The translations under genes and the position numbers were made by a program. The notes under the pieces are model-generated. The model saw only the letters and a program-made list of their open reading frames with translations, did no database searches and had not been told where the DNA came from. Below, piece after piece: positions 16,762 to 25,556 of a stretch of 64,000 bases of DNA; position 1 is the first letter of the stretch, and every line of letters begins with the position of its first letter. The stretch is taken from the NCBI GenBank assembly GCA_036501825.1, contig DASXZP010000012.1, forward strand, positions 1 to 64,000. The letters run 5' to 3'. The DNA is from JAFECT01 sp036501825. GTDB taxonomy: Bacteria; Pseudomonadota; Alphaproteobacteria; Caulobacterales; Caulobacteraceae.

Positions 16762-17655
16762 TCAGCGCTGGGCCGCCACTGCCGGCGCCTGAAAGCCGCT
16801 CGACGCCAGCTCTCGCTCCGCCTGAGTGAAGCCGTACTCCGGCACGATCTCGCCTTCGCGATCGCCGATCTCACGCCAGTTGGCGATGACCAGCTCGCCC
16901 GCGTCCGCGCCGCCGCCGACGTAGGCGCCGATGGTCAGGGTGACGTTGGCGCGCGCGAAGTGGCCGCCGCCGGCGCAGAGGATCGCGCGCGTCGGCGCCT
17001 TGTCCTCGACCAGCGCCAGCAGGCCCGGGCTGACCAGATCCGGCGACAGCTTTTCGAGACCTTCTTCGGCCAGCACGCCCTGGGTCATCTGGGTGGCCGC
17101 GGTGGGCGCCAGGGCGTTGACGCGGATGTCGTACTTCTGGCCTTCGATGGCCAGCGTCTGCATGAAGCCCACCAGGGCCATCTTCGCGGCGCCATAGTTC
17201 GCCTGACCGAAGTTGCCGTAGAGGCCCGACGAGGAGGTAGTCATCACGATGCGGCCGTAGCGCTGCTCGCGCATGATCTCCCACACCGCCTTGGTGCAGA
17301 TCACCGCGCCCATCAGGTGCACGTCGAGCACCAGGCGGAAATCGGCCAGGTCCATCTTGGCGAAGGTCTTGTCGCGCAGGATGCCCGCGTTGTTGATCAG
17401 AATATCGATGCGGCCCCACTCGGCCATCACGCGCTCGACCATGGCCTTCACCGCGGCCTCGTCGGTGACCGAGGCGGCGATGGCCAGGGCTTCACCGCCC
17501 TCGGCGCGGATTTCCTCCGCCACGCGCTCGGCGTTCGCCTGGCCGAGATCGTTGACCACCACCTTCGCGCCATAGCGGGCGAGCAAGCGGGCGTGCGAAC
17601 GGCCGAGGCCCCCACCGGCGCCGGTGACCAGGGCGATACGCGACTGCAGTTTCAT
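16762..17655 (-). CDS. SDR-family (3R)-hydroxyacyl-CoA dehydrogenase-like protein
   Basis: 297 aa. The short-chain dehydrogenase core is complete: NAD-binding TGAGGGLGRSHARLLARYGA at residue 11, VNDLGQ, NNAG near residue 88, catalytic Ser in MTTSSSGLYGN and the YGAAK Tyr/Lys pair. The wording VVVNDLG and the C-terminal extension match the dehydrogenase part of peroxisomal multifunctional enzyme type 2. It would oxidise a 3-hydroxyacyl-CoA in beta-oxidation, following the neighbouring CoA ligase. It heads leftward, convergent with the TetR gene. Confidence 0.88.
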   Translation of the reverse strand: MKLQSRIALVTGAGGGLGRSHARLLARYGAKVVVNDLGQANAERVAEEIRAEGGEALAIAASVTDEAAVKAMVERVMAEWGRIDILINNAGILRDKTFAKMDLADFRLVLDVHLMGAVICTKAVWEIMREQRYGRIVMTTSSSGLYGNFGQANYGAAKMALVGFMQTLAIEGQKYDIRVNALAPTAATQMTQGVLAEEGLEKLSPDLVSPGLLALVEDKAPTRAILCAGGGHFARANVTLTIGAYVGGGADAGELVIANWREIGDREGEIVPEYGFTQAERELASSGFQAPAVAAQR

Positions 17656-17727
17656 CAGGAGTCCTTCGTGAGTTCCGGCGCGGCCGTCAGGCCGCGCGCT
17701 TCGGGGAGACTGTTTCAGGTGGCAGGA

Positions 17728-19365
17728 TCAGCAGCCGGGCGCCTTGGGCGGCAGCGGCGGCGAGGCGACGCCGTAGTTCACGAACCACAGCACGTTCGCG
17801 GCGCGCCGTCGGCAGACCACCTCTTCCTCCAGCGCATAGGCGGCGGAGTTCAGGTGCTGACCTGGATGCGGCGCATCGGTGAAGCGCATATAGGCGGCGT
17901 CACCGTCATAGCGCGGCCAATCCGGCGCGCCGGGCGCCTTGGGATTGCCGGTCTTCGCAAAGCTCGCCCAGTAGGCCGTCATGTCTTGCGACATCTTCCG
18001 CTCGGCAGGCGTGTCGGGGACCTTTGGCCAGTTCGGCGGCGCGGCGTCGGCGGTTCCGAACACATAGGGCAGCTCACTGGCGTGAAAGCCGTGCAGGCCC
18101 TTGTTGTCGGCGGCCGGATAGCTGTGGTCCCAGAAATAGAGATAGGACGGCTGACCGATCGCGGCCTGCTTCTTCACCAAGCGGTCGGCGGTCCAGCCGT
18201 ACATGGCGTCACGCGTGGTCGCGAGCATGCTCTCGCGCAGGGGATTTGGCGGATAGAGCTTCAGGAACGCCGGCGCCAGCTCGCCGTACTGCTTGTTGAT
18301 GATGGCAACGTAATCGCCCGTCGTCTTGGGTTCGGCCGGCAGCAGCATCAGCAGCGAGCGAATCTCGCCGCTGTTGGACCCGGCCAGCAGGGGAACCGGC
18401 GCCTGTTCGCCCGCGTCGAAGGTCTCCACCAGCTGCTTGGTGAGCACATGGCCGTCGATGGCTGCAAAGGGCAGGAAGCCTGCCGCGCCCGCCGCGTCGG
18501 TGATCTTCTGCGCGTCCATGGCCCGCAGCGCCGCGACATCGGGCGCCTTCAGCTTGCCGGCGAGATAGGCGCCGATCTGTTCGGACGACGGCATGAAGCG
18601 CGTGCCCTTCAGCTCGGGCGTGGTGATCATATAGGCGCTTTCGGCGATCGCCTTGCTGAACAGGCCGCGCGCCGGGGGCGAGGCCAGCAGATACATCACA
18701 CTGAGACCGCCGGCGGATTCGCCCGCGATGGTTACGTTGGACGCGTCGCCCCCAACCGCTGCTATGTTGCGCTTGACCCAGCGCAGCGCTTCGATCTGGT
18801 CGAGCAGACCATAGTTGCCCGACACGCCGTCTGGAGACTCCGCGCTCAGCCCCGGGTGCGCCAGATAGCCCAGCACGCCGAGACGATAGTTGATCGACAC
18901 CACCACGATGCCTTGGGCGGCGAGCTTGGCGCCGTCGTACATGGTCTCGCTGCTGGCGCCGCCGCTCAGGGCGCCGCCGTGGATCCACACGAACACCGGC
19001 GCGTTCCTGGCGTTCTTCGGCGCCCAGATATTGAGGAACAGACAGTCCTCGCTCACCGGCGGCAGGTTTTCGGCATAGATGTTGGCGCTGCCGCCCTGCG
19101 GCTTCGATTGGACGCACGGCGCGCCGTACTGGCTGGCGTTGCGCACCCCGCCCCAGTGATCCAGCGGCTTCGGCGGCGTCCAGCGCAGCGGACCCACCGG
19201 CGGCTGGGCGTAGGGCAACCCCTTGAAGACGTTCAGATCGCCCTGCGACACGCCCTCGGCCGAGCCCGCGGGCGCCTGCATGAGCGGACCGGCGGCGAAC
19301 GACGGCGTAGCGCCTAAGCAAACGACGGCGAAGGCCGCGGCTGCGAAACGAAGAAACGGTGACAT
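17728..19365 (-). CDS. Secreted type-B carboxylesterase
   Basis: 545 aa from ATG 19365, which overlaps the MFS transporter stop (ATGA). A signal peptide (SPFLRFAAAAFAVVCLG, cleavage after FAA) precedes an alpha/beta hydrolase with EDCLFLNIWAP, the oxyanion stretch VWIHGGALSGGASS, the nucleophile in GESAGGLSV and the catalytic His in GFHASELPYVFG, all standard for the family. It hydrolyses a carboxylic ester in the periplasm or outside. Coupling to a transporter suggests the released product is imported. Confidence 0.92.
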   Translation of the reverse strand: MSPFLRFAAAAFAVVCLGATPSFAAGPLMQAPAGSAEGVSQGDLNVFKGLPYAQPPVGPLRWTPPKPLDHWGGVRNASQYGAPCVQSKPQGGSANIYAENLPPVSEDCLFLNIWAPKNARNAPVFVWIHGGALSGGASSETMYDGAKLAAQGIVVVSINYRLGVLGYLAHPGLSAESPDGVSGNYGLLDQIEALRWVKRNIAAVGGDASNVTIAGESAGGLSVMYLLASPPARGLFSKAIAESAYMITTPELKGTRFMPSSEQIGAYLAGKLKAPDVAALRAMDAQKITDAAGAAGFLPFAAIDGHVLTKQLVETFDAGEQAPVPLLAGSNSGEIRSLLMLLPAEPKTTGDYVAIINKQYGELAPAFLKLYPPNPLRESMLATTRDAMYGWTADRLVKKQAAIGQPSYLYFWDHSYPAADNKGLHGFHASELPYVFGTADAAPPNWPKVPDTPAERKMSQDMTAYWASFAKTGNPKAPGAPDWPRYDGDAAYMRFTDAPHPGQHLNSAAYALEEEVVCRRRAANVLWFVNYGVASPPLPPKAPGC

Positions 19366-20666
19366 CAGGCCGAAACTCCCTGGGTCTTGGGTCCGCGCTG
19401 CAGAACCGCCGCGAGCCACAAAAACAGCACGATGGACAGGATATAGAACGGCAGCAGCGCGTAGAGCGCCAGCTGCAGGGAATGGTGCGGGCTATAGGCC
19501 TTCAGATAGTCGCTGGCCGCGCCCACAAAGGTTGGGCCGAGGCCCAGGCCGATGCCGTTCATCACCAGCAGCAACAGCGCGCCGGACAGCACGCGCTGCT
19601 CGGGCCGCACCTCCTGCTGCACGAAGGCGACGGCCGGTGACAGATAGAAGTAGTTGAAGAACAGCGGACCCGCGAGGAACGTCAGCGCGATCCGCCACGT
19701 CGGCGCATGCACGAAACCGGCGTACAGCGGCGCCGCACATAGCAGCCCGACGGCGGGAATGATGCCGAAGGCGCGCTTGGACCGCTTGCCGAACACATCG
19801 GACAGCCAGCCCGCGAAGAAGATGCCCGCGCTCATACAGACGCCGGTGACGATCGCGTACCAGACCGCGACCTCTTGCAAGGTCATGCCCTTTTCACGCA
19901 TCAGGAAAAGCGTGGTGAAGTTGATCGAACCGTAGGTGACGAACTGGGCGGCCCCGCCGGCCAGCGCCATCAGCAGCAGCGCCGGCGTGGAGAAGAACAT
20001 CTTGGTGGTGGGCCAGAACCCGGCCTTCGGCGCCACAGTTTCGACGACCACGTCGAGGGCGCCCTTCTTAGGCTCGCGCACGAAGATGAAGACGATGAGC
20101 GCCGTCGCGATGCCCACGATGCCGATGGCGATGAAGGCGTGGCGCCAGCTGTAGGCCGCCGCGATCGAGGCGCCGAAGGCAATGCCCAAGGCCTGCCCGA
20201 TCGGCGGCCCGAGATTGTAGAAGCCGAGCGCGGTGCCCCGCTGGCCCGGCGGGAAGCTGTCGGTGATGATGGCGTAGGATGGCGGCACGCCGCCCGCCTC
20301 GCCTACGCCCACCGCCATGCGCGCGCCGACAAGCTCGGGATAGGTCCGCGCCAGACCGCAGGCCATGGTCGCCGCGCTCCACAGGGCGCAGGCGAACGCC
20401 AGCACGCGTGAGCGGTTGGTGCGGTCGGCGACCCAGCCGACCGGAATGGCGATGAAGCAGTAGAACAGCGCGAAATAGAGTCCGCCGATGCGGCCGAGCT
20501 GGCTGTCGCTGACGTGCAGCGTGTCCTGGATCGGCTTGGCCAGGATGGACAGCAGCTGCCGGTCGATGAAGTTCAGGATGTAGACGAAACAGAGGATGAT
20601 GAGCGCCGTCCACGCGCCCGCGCCCGCCTTCGCCCTTGCCGGCGCGGAAACGCTCTGCGACGTCAT
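19365..20666 (-). CDS. MFS transporter
   Basis: 433 aa from ATG 20666 (GGGGG lies eight bases upstream). About twelve transmembrane segments are visible, with the loop 2-3 motif GWVADRTNRSRVLAFACALW, typical of the spinster/anion-cation symporter group, and RMAVGVGEAGGVPPSYAIIT in helix 4. It probably imports an organic acid or hydrolysis product made by the esterase with which it overlaps. The 191 bp upstream (20667-20857) holds its promoter region; the only notable site there is the palindrome TGATCGATCA at 20814-20823. Confidence 0.9.
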   Translation of the reverse strand: MTSQSVSAPARAKAGAGAWTALIILCFVYILNFIDRQLLSILAKPIQDTLHVSDSQLGRIGGLYFALFYCFIAIPVGWVADRTNRSRVLAFACALWSAATMACGLARTYPELVGARMAVGVGEAGGVPPSYAIITDSFPPGQRGTALGFYNLGPPIGQALGIAFGASIAAAYSWRHAFIAIGIVGIATALIVFIFVREPKKGALDVVVETVAPKAGFWPTTKMFFSTPALLLMALAGGAAQFVTYGSINFTTLFLMREKGMTLQEVAVWYAIVTGVCMSAGIFFAGWLSDVFGKRSKRAFGIIPAVGLLCAAPLYAGFVHAPTWRIALTFLAGPLFFNYFYLSPAVAFVQQEVRPEQRVLSGALLLLVMNGIGLGLGPTFVGAASDYLKAYSPHHSLQLALYALLPFYILSIVLFLWLAAVLQRGPKTQGVSA

Positions 20667-20857
20667 AGCTGGACCCCCGCGCGAGCCCGCGCGCCGACCG
20701 GCCTCACAGGGGCCCTCCTCCCACGGCATCGATCCTGGGCGTCGATGTCCGGAGCGAGCATGCACCGGCCGCCTCGGGGGCGTCAATACTCACTCTCTCA
20801 CGAAAGAATATCATGATCGATCACCCCCCCGGTCTGTCGCAGGGATGGGGAACGATT

Positions 20858-21139
20858 TCAGCCCTGGAACCAGCCGCGGCTGACGATATCCGTTCCGGTG
20901 AGCGTAAGCAGGATGCCGAGCCAGGCGATGGCCGCGACGGCGGCGATGCGCTCGAGCCCGGGACGCCGGCTCAGGTGCATATAGACCCAGAACACCAGCG
21001 CCGCCTTGATCGCGGCGATGCCGAGGTTCGATGCGGTCTTGAACGGTCCGATCGGCGCGAAGGTCAGCGCCACCGTCGCCGTGAGCAACGCCATCAGCGC
21101 CACCCAGACCAGGACATAGAGGCGGATCTCGCGCGCCAT
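20858..21139 (-). CDS. ctaF: Cytochrome c oxidase subunit IV
   Basis: 93 aa with three hydrophobic segments (LYVLVWVALMALLTATVALT, IAAIKAALVFWVYMHL, AIAWLGILLTLTGTDIV), the pattern of prokaryotic cytochrome c oxidase subunit IV. It is the last gene of the twelve-gene respiratory operon, two bases behind ctaE. It is a structural subunit of the caa3-type oxidase in the inner membrane. Confidence 0.85.
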   Translation of the reverse strand: MAREIRLYVLVWVALMALLTATVALTFAPIGPFKTASNLGIAAIKAALVFWVYMHLSRRPGLERIAAVAAIAWLGILLTLTGTDIVSRGWFQG

Positions 21140-21141
21140 GC

Positions 21142-21783
21142 TCACGGCCTCGGCAAGTAGAGGACGGGGAACAGGAAGATCCACACGATGTCGACCAGGT
21201 GCCAGTAGAGGCCGGCCATCACCACGGTGATCGGCCGGGGCGGCGCGGCGCCGTCGCGCTTCAGCAAGAGGATCGCCAGGGTCGCAAGCAGGCCGACGCC
21301 GATGCTGAGGTGGATAGCGTGCAGGAAGGTCGCGATGAAATACAGGTCGACGATCAACCCGGCCGGCTCGCTGCGCACCGGCGAGATTTTCGGGCCCACA
21401 CCCGGCATCAGGCCTTCCAGATACTCCAGCCGGTACTCGACGCCCTTGATGCACAGGAAGGCGACGCCGCAGACGACGGCGAGCGCGAGCAGGACCGAGG
21501 CCGTGCGCCGCCGGCCATCGCGAACCACCAGCGTCGCCAGGGCCACGAACAGGCTCGAGGTCAGAAGCACCGCGGTGTTGGCGGCGCCCAACCACAGCTT
21601 GAAATGCTCGGCCGCCTCGATCGGCGCCTGCGGATGCAACAGGCGCACGGTGAACAAGGCCGCGAACAGGCCGCCGAACAGCATGATCTCGCTGCCGAGA
21701 AAGACGTACATGCCGAGATAGTCGGCCTCGCGCTGCTGCTCGAGGCCGGCGTAGGGTTCATGGACGACCAGGTCTTCGGTCAT
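21142..21783 (-). CDS. ctaE: Cytochrome c oxidase subunit III
   Basis: 213 aa from ATG 21783, overlapping the subunit I stop (ATGA). Five hydrophobic segments and the family stretches YLGMYVFLGSEIMLFGGLFA, IEYRLEYLEGL-like (KGVEYRLEYLEGL), FLHAIHLSIGVGLL and YWHLVDIVWIFLFPVLYL are present. The HAxH and WHLVDxVW motifs are diagnostic for COX3. Slightly short, as in caa3 and bo3-type enzymes with five helices. Confidence 0.93.
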   Translation of the reverse strand: MTEDLVVHEPYAGLEQQREADYLGMYVFLGSEIMLFGGLFAALFTVRLLHPQAPIEAAEHFKLWLGAANTAVLLTSSLFVALATLVVRDGRRRTASVLLALAVVCGVAFLCIKGVEYRLEYLEGLMPGVGPKISPVRSEPAGLIVDLYFIATFLHAIHLSIGVGLLATLAILLLKRDGAAPPRPITVVMAGLYWHLVDIVWIFLFPVLYLPRP

Positions 21784-23414
21784 TTGCTGTGCTCGCCCAG
21801 CGGCGGATAGGCGTAGGCCTCTTCGGTCACCACCGGGATTTCTTCGAAGTTGTGCTTCGGCGGCGGCGAGGGCGTGGTCCATTCCAGGCCCTTCGCGTCC
21901 CACGGATTGGGCCCGGCAGGCTTTCCGTTGCGCAGCGACCAGAGCAGATAGACCAGCGGAAACAGATATCCCAGGCCGAGGATCGAGGCGCCGGCCGACG
22001 ACAGCACATGCAACGGCTGAAACTCGGGCGGATAGATGTGATAGCGCCGCGGCATCCCGAGGTATCCCAGGATGAACTGCGGGAAGAAGGTGAAGTTGAA
22101 GCCGACGAAGATCAGCACCGCAGCGACGCGGCCCCAGGCGAGTGGATAGAGACGCCCGGTGATCTTGGGCCACCAGAAGTGCAGCGCGCCGAAGAAGGCG
22201 GTCACCGTTCCACCCACCATGATGTAGTGGAAGTGGGCCACCACGAAATAGGTGTCGGTCACGTGCACGTCGATGGCGAGCATGGCCAGCATCAGACCGG
22301 TCAGACCGCCGACGACGAACAGGCCGATGAAACCCATGGCGTAGAGGAACGGCGGGTCGAGCGAGATCGAACCTTTGTAGAGCGTGGCCGTCCAGTTGTA
22401 GACTTTGATGGCGCTGGGCACAGCGACCACCAGGCTCAGGAACGAGAAGATCGCGCTGGCGTACGGCGACTGTCCCGAGACGAACATGTGGTGGCCCCAG
22501 ACGAGGAAGCCGATCACCGCGATCGCCACGCTGGAATAGGCGACGAACCAATAGCCGAAGACGCGCTTGTGCGCCGCGGCTGCGACCAGCTCGCTCACCA
22601 CCCCCAGCGCCGGAAGCACCATGATGTAGACGGCCGGATGGCTGTAGAACCAGAACAGATCCTGAAACAACAGAGGATCGCCGCCCATCGAAGGGTCGAA
22701 CACGCCGAGCCCGAACAGCCGCTCCGCCGCCAACAGCACCAGGGTGATCGCGAGCACTGGCGTCGCCAGCACCAGCACCAGCGACGTCGCGTAATGCGAC
22801 CAGACGAACAAGGGCAGACGGCCCCAGGTCATGCCCGGAGCGCGCAGCTTGTGGACGGTGACGATAAAGTTCACACCGGTGAGGATCGAGGAAAAGCCGA
22901 CAATGAACACGGCGGCGGCGACGGCGACCACGTGCCCGTTGGCGTAGAGGCTGGAGAGCGGCGTATAGAAGGTCCACCCCGTATCCACCCCGCCCATGAT
23001 CAGGGCGTAGAGGGTGACGAAGCCGCCGATCACATAGATGTACCAGCTCAGAAGATTGAGCTTGGGGAACGCCAGGTCGCGCGCGCCGATCATCAACGGA
23101 ATCAGAAAATTGCCGAAGGTGTTGGGGATCGAGGGGATCAGGAAGAACCACACCATGATAATTCCATGCATGGTGAAGGCGCGGTTGTAGGCGTCGTTGC
23201 TGAGGAACACGCCGGTGGGCGAGATCAACTCGATGCGGATCGCCGCCGCCGCCAGCCCGCCGATCAGGAAGAAGAAGCTGATCGCCAGCAGATAGAGGAT
23301 GGCGATGCGCTTGTGGTCGGTGCTGAACAGCCAGGATCTGAGCGTATGACCGGCGCGCAGGTAACTGACCTTTTCCTCGGGGGTCTCGACGTTGGCCCAG
23401 TCGGCGGTGGTCAT
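21780..23414 (-). CDS. ctaD: Cytochrome c oxidase subunit I (A2-type, caa3)
   Basis: 544 aa with twelve hydrophobic segments. Ligand motifs are in place: AFTMHGIIMVWFF (low-spin heme His), YSHPAVYIMVLP at residues 257-268 (CuB His259 and the cross-linked Tyr), WGHHMFVSG (CuB His pair) and YFVVAHFHYIMVGG (heme a3 and heme a His). The glutamate of the HPEVY motif is absent; the preceding Tyr-Ser makes this an A2-type proton pathway, as known from Rhodothermus caa3. It reduces O2 to water and pumps protons. Overlaps ctaC and ctaE by four bases each. Confidence 0.97.
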   Translation of the reverse strand: MTTADWANVETPEEKVSYLRAGHTLRSWLFSTDHKRIAILYLLAISFFFLIGGLAAAAIRIELISPTGVFLSNDAYNRAFTMHGIIMVWFFLIPSIPNTFGNFLIPLMIGARDLAFPKLNLLSWYIYVIGGFVTLYALIMGGVDTGWTFYTPLSSLYANGHVVAVAAAVFIVGFSSILTGVNFIVTVHKLRAPGMTWGRLPLFVWSHYATSLVLVLATPVLAITLVLLAAERLFGLGVFDPSMGGDPLLFQDLFWFYSHPAVYIMVLPALGVVSELVAAAAHKRVFGYWFVAYSSVAIAVIGFLVWGHHMFVSGQSPYASAIFSFLSLVVAVPSAIKVYNWTATLYKGSISLDPPFLYAMGFIGLFVVGGLTGLMLAMLAIDVHVTDTYFVVAHFHYIMVGGTVTAFFGALHFWWPKITGRLYPLAWGRVAAVLIFVGFNFTFFPQFILGYLGMPRRYHIYPPEFQPLHVLSSAGASILGLGYLFPLVYLLWSLRNGKPAGPNPWDAKGLEWTTPSPPPKHNFEEIPVVTEEAYAYPPLGEHSK

Positions 23415-24352
23415 GGGCGCGTTCCCCCGTTGGCGGATTCGAGGCTTTTCACATAGGCGGTGAGCTCGAGGATCTGATCCTCGCTGACCTGGTGCGCGTA
23501 GGTCGGCATCGCGGCCGGATAGCCCGCGGGCACGTCGCGGTTAGGCGTCAGGATCTTGTCGTGGATGTACTGGTCGTCGGCCGCCACAACGCGGCCGTCG
23601 CTCAGCGGCACGGGGCGGCCGTAGAGACCCGCCAGATCCGGCGCTGCTGAGCCGGTCTGGCCCGTATGACAACCGCTGCAGCCGAGAGCGCGGAACAGCG
23701 ACGCGCCACGCACCGCGAGCGATGCGTCCAACCCGGCCGTGCGCAGCCACCGGGCGTAGTCGCCCGGCTGCATCACATAGATCGATCCGCCCATCAACGA
23801 GTGGTCCGTGCCGCAAAACTCCGAGCACATCAGGCGATAGCGGCCGGGCCGGTCGGCCTTGAACCAAAGGCTGGTATAGCGGCCGGGAAGCACGTCCTGC
23901 TTGATGCGCAAGGCCGGCAGGTAAAAGCTGTGGATCACGTCCTGGGAGGTCATGACCAGCTTGATCGGCACCCCCGCAGGCACGTGCAGGTCGTTGAGCT
24001 CACGCTGACCCTCGGGGTGCTCGAACTTCCACATCCACTGCTTGCCCTCGACGTCGATGGTCATCGCGTTCGCCGGCGCGTTGTGCAGGCCGAAGAACAG
24101 CATCGCGGCATAGACAAAGAAGGCGACGGTGATGAGGAACGGTATCACCGACCACGAGGTCTCGATCAGGATGCTCGAATTGGTCTTCAGCCGCCGGTCG
24201 GCGACGCGCCCGCGCCGGTAACGCAGCGCATAGACCGCGATCAGGATGAAGACCGGCGCGGTCAGCAAGACCACGACCAGCGTGTACCACCAGATCAGCG
24301 CATCCACATGCGCGGCGTAGTGGGACGCGATCGGTGGCCAGAGGGGGGTCAC
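23411..24352 (-). CDS. ctaC: Cytochrome c oxidase subunit II with fused cytochrome c domain
   Basis: 313 aa from GTG 24352, overlapping the sco stop (GTGA). Two transmembrane helices (about residues 20-42 and 65-88) precede the CuA domain, with His141 and the CSEFCGTDHSLM loop (Cys176, Glu178, Cys180, His184, Met187). A C-terminal cytochrome c domain carries CSGCH (Cys225-His229) and a Met ligand probably in AAMPTYAHQ. The fusion defines a caa3-type oxidase that takes electrons without a soluble cytochrome c, here plausibly straight from alternative complex III. Confidence 0.96.
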   Translation of the reverse strand: MTPLWPPIASHYAAHVDALIWWYTLVVVLLTAPVFILIAVYALRYRRGRVADRRLKTNSSILIETSWSVIPFLITVAFFVYAAMLFFGLHNAPANAMTIDVEGKQWMWKFEHPEGQRELNDLHVPAGVPIKLVMTSQDVIHSFYLPALRIKQDVLPGRYTSLWFKADRPGRYRLMCSEFCGTDHSLMGGSIYVMQPGDYARWLRTAGLDASLAVRGASLFRALGCSGCHTGQTGSAAPDLAGLYGRPVPLSDGRVVAADDQYIHDKILTPNRDVPAGYPAAMPTYAHQVSEDQILELTAYVKSLESANGGTRP

Positions 24353-25158
24353 GCGGACGCCCTCCCCGCCTTGCGCTCGCGCAGCACCATGAAGAGGATG
24401 AGACCGCCCAGGGCCGCGACGGTCGCGACGCCGCCGATACGCAGCACGATCCAGATCAACGGATCATAGCGGCCGGACTGCGGGTCGTAGTGGTAGCAGA
24501 GCAGCAAGAGCTGGTCGCCGAGGTTGCCGATCTTGCCGCGCCCCGCGTCGACCAGGGCCAGTTTCAGGTCGTCGCCCTGGGGCTGCACGCCGTAGAGCCA
24601 GCGCGCCGGCCGGCCGTCCGGCGTCAGTACGGCGACCGCGGCGACGTGGGCGTACTGACCGATGCGCGGATCCCAGCCGTAGCGATAGCCGATGCCGCGC
24701 ATGGCCGCGGCGACGTCGGCCGCGCTGCCCACCAGGGCATGGACGCCGTCGGCATCCTTCGCCGGAATCAGTTTGCGCAGGCGCGCCGCCGATACCGCCG
24801 CGTCGGCGGGTTTCTCGCGCGGGTCGAAGCCGAAGGCGACCACCTCGAAGTCGCGCCCGGCGACGAAGCCCTGCCCCGCCACCGCCCGAGCCACGCCGTT
24901 CAGGGTGAAGCCACAGATGTTCGGACAATGGTGCTGCACCGGCACAAGCACGATGGGTTTGCCGCGTGCGATGCCCGCGAGGGTGACCGTCCGCCCGCTC
25001 GCGTCGCGAAACGGCAGGTTCATCGGAAAGTCGGCGCCCGGGGTTCGATCGATGCCCGCAACCCTGAACGGATCGAAGGCATGCAGGTCGTCGGCGCCGT
25101 ACGCCGCGCCGGCGAGAGCGAGAGAAGCGGCGGCGACCACGAGAAGCCAAATCCTCAT
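24349..25158 (-). CDS. Sco1/SenC-family copper chaperone
   Basis: 269 aa with a cleavable N-terminal signal (MRIWLLVVAAASLALAGAAY) and, unusually for Sco, a second hydrophobic helix near the C-terminus (WIVLRIGGVATVAALGGLIL). The thioredoxin-like core has the copper motif CPNIC (Cys78, Cys82) and the distal His171 in IGQYAHVAAV. Sco proteins deliver copper to, or reduce, the CuA site of subunit II, whose gene is next and overlaps by four bases. Confidence 0.93.
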   Translation of the reverse strand: MRIWLLVVAAASLALAGAAYGADDLHAFDPFRVAGIDRTPGADFPMNLPFRDASGRTVTLAGIARGKPIVLVPVQHHCPNICGFTLNGVARAVAGQGFVAGRDFEVVAFGFDPREKPADAAVSAARLRKLIPAKDADGVHALVGSAADVAAAMRGIGYRYGWDPRIGQYAHVAAVAVLTPDGRPARWLYGVQPQGDDLKLALVDAGRGKIGNLGDQLLLLCYHYDPQSGRYDPLIWIVLRIGGVATVAALGGLILFMVLRERKAGRASA

Positions 25159-25556
25159 CGCGCAGTCCCCGCGGGCTTATCGGTCCAGCCGCGTTGCGCC
25201 TGCAGCTGCATGGCGCGCTCGATCGGGATGTGGGCGAGGCCTGCGCGGCGGTCGCTCCAGCCGTAGCCGGTCAGCCGCGCCTGCGCCTGGGCGCGCACGG
25301 CGGCGAGATCGCGCTTTGGGTAGGCTTCGAGTCGCGGCGGCGGCGGAACCTGGGCAAGGCGTTCGAGCGGCGTCGGCGGCGGAACGCGGCGCTCGGCTTC
25401 GATTGCGCGATAGAGGGTGAACATCAGGCCAGCCGTGACCGCGATCAGCACGAACACCGCGGCCAGCGCGTAGACGACGGCCTTCGGCGGCGCATCCTGG
25501 CGTTCATAGCCGGTCTGAGCCTTGGGCTTCGCCGTTTGGCGGGCGGCGCGCGTCAC
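25155..25556 (-). CDS. Unnamed single-pass membrane protein of the ACIII/caa3 operon
   Basis: 133 aa with one hydrophobic helix (AVVYALAAVFVLIAVTAGLM, about residues 26-45) between a basic N-terminus and a proline-rich periplasmic segment (RRVPPPTPLERLAQVPPPPR). The C-terminus carries GYGWSDRRAGLAHIPIERAM, a pattern that I associate with small proteins beside actF and sco in such operons. No cofactor motif. It overlaps both neighbours by four bases, so it is made with them and probably helps assembly or is an accessory subunit. Function unknown. Confidence 0.75.
   Translation of the reverse strand: MTRAARQTAKPKAQTGYERQDAPPKAVVYALAAVFVLIAVTAGLMFTLYRAIEAERRVPPPTPLERLAQVPPPPRLEAYPKRDLAAVRAQAQARLTGYGWSDRRAGLAHIPIERAMQLQAQRGWTDKPAGTAR

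Noticed and set aside
16960..19317. 785-codon plus-strand open frame across the SDR and esterase genes
   Set aside because: It is the mirror of two genes with full catalytic motifs and shows no family features itself.
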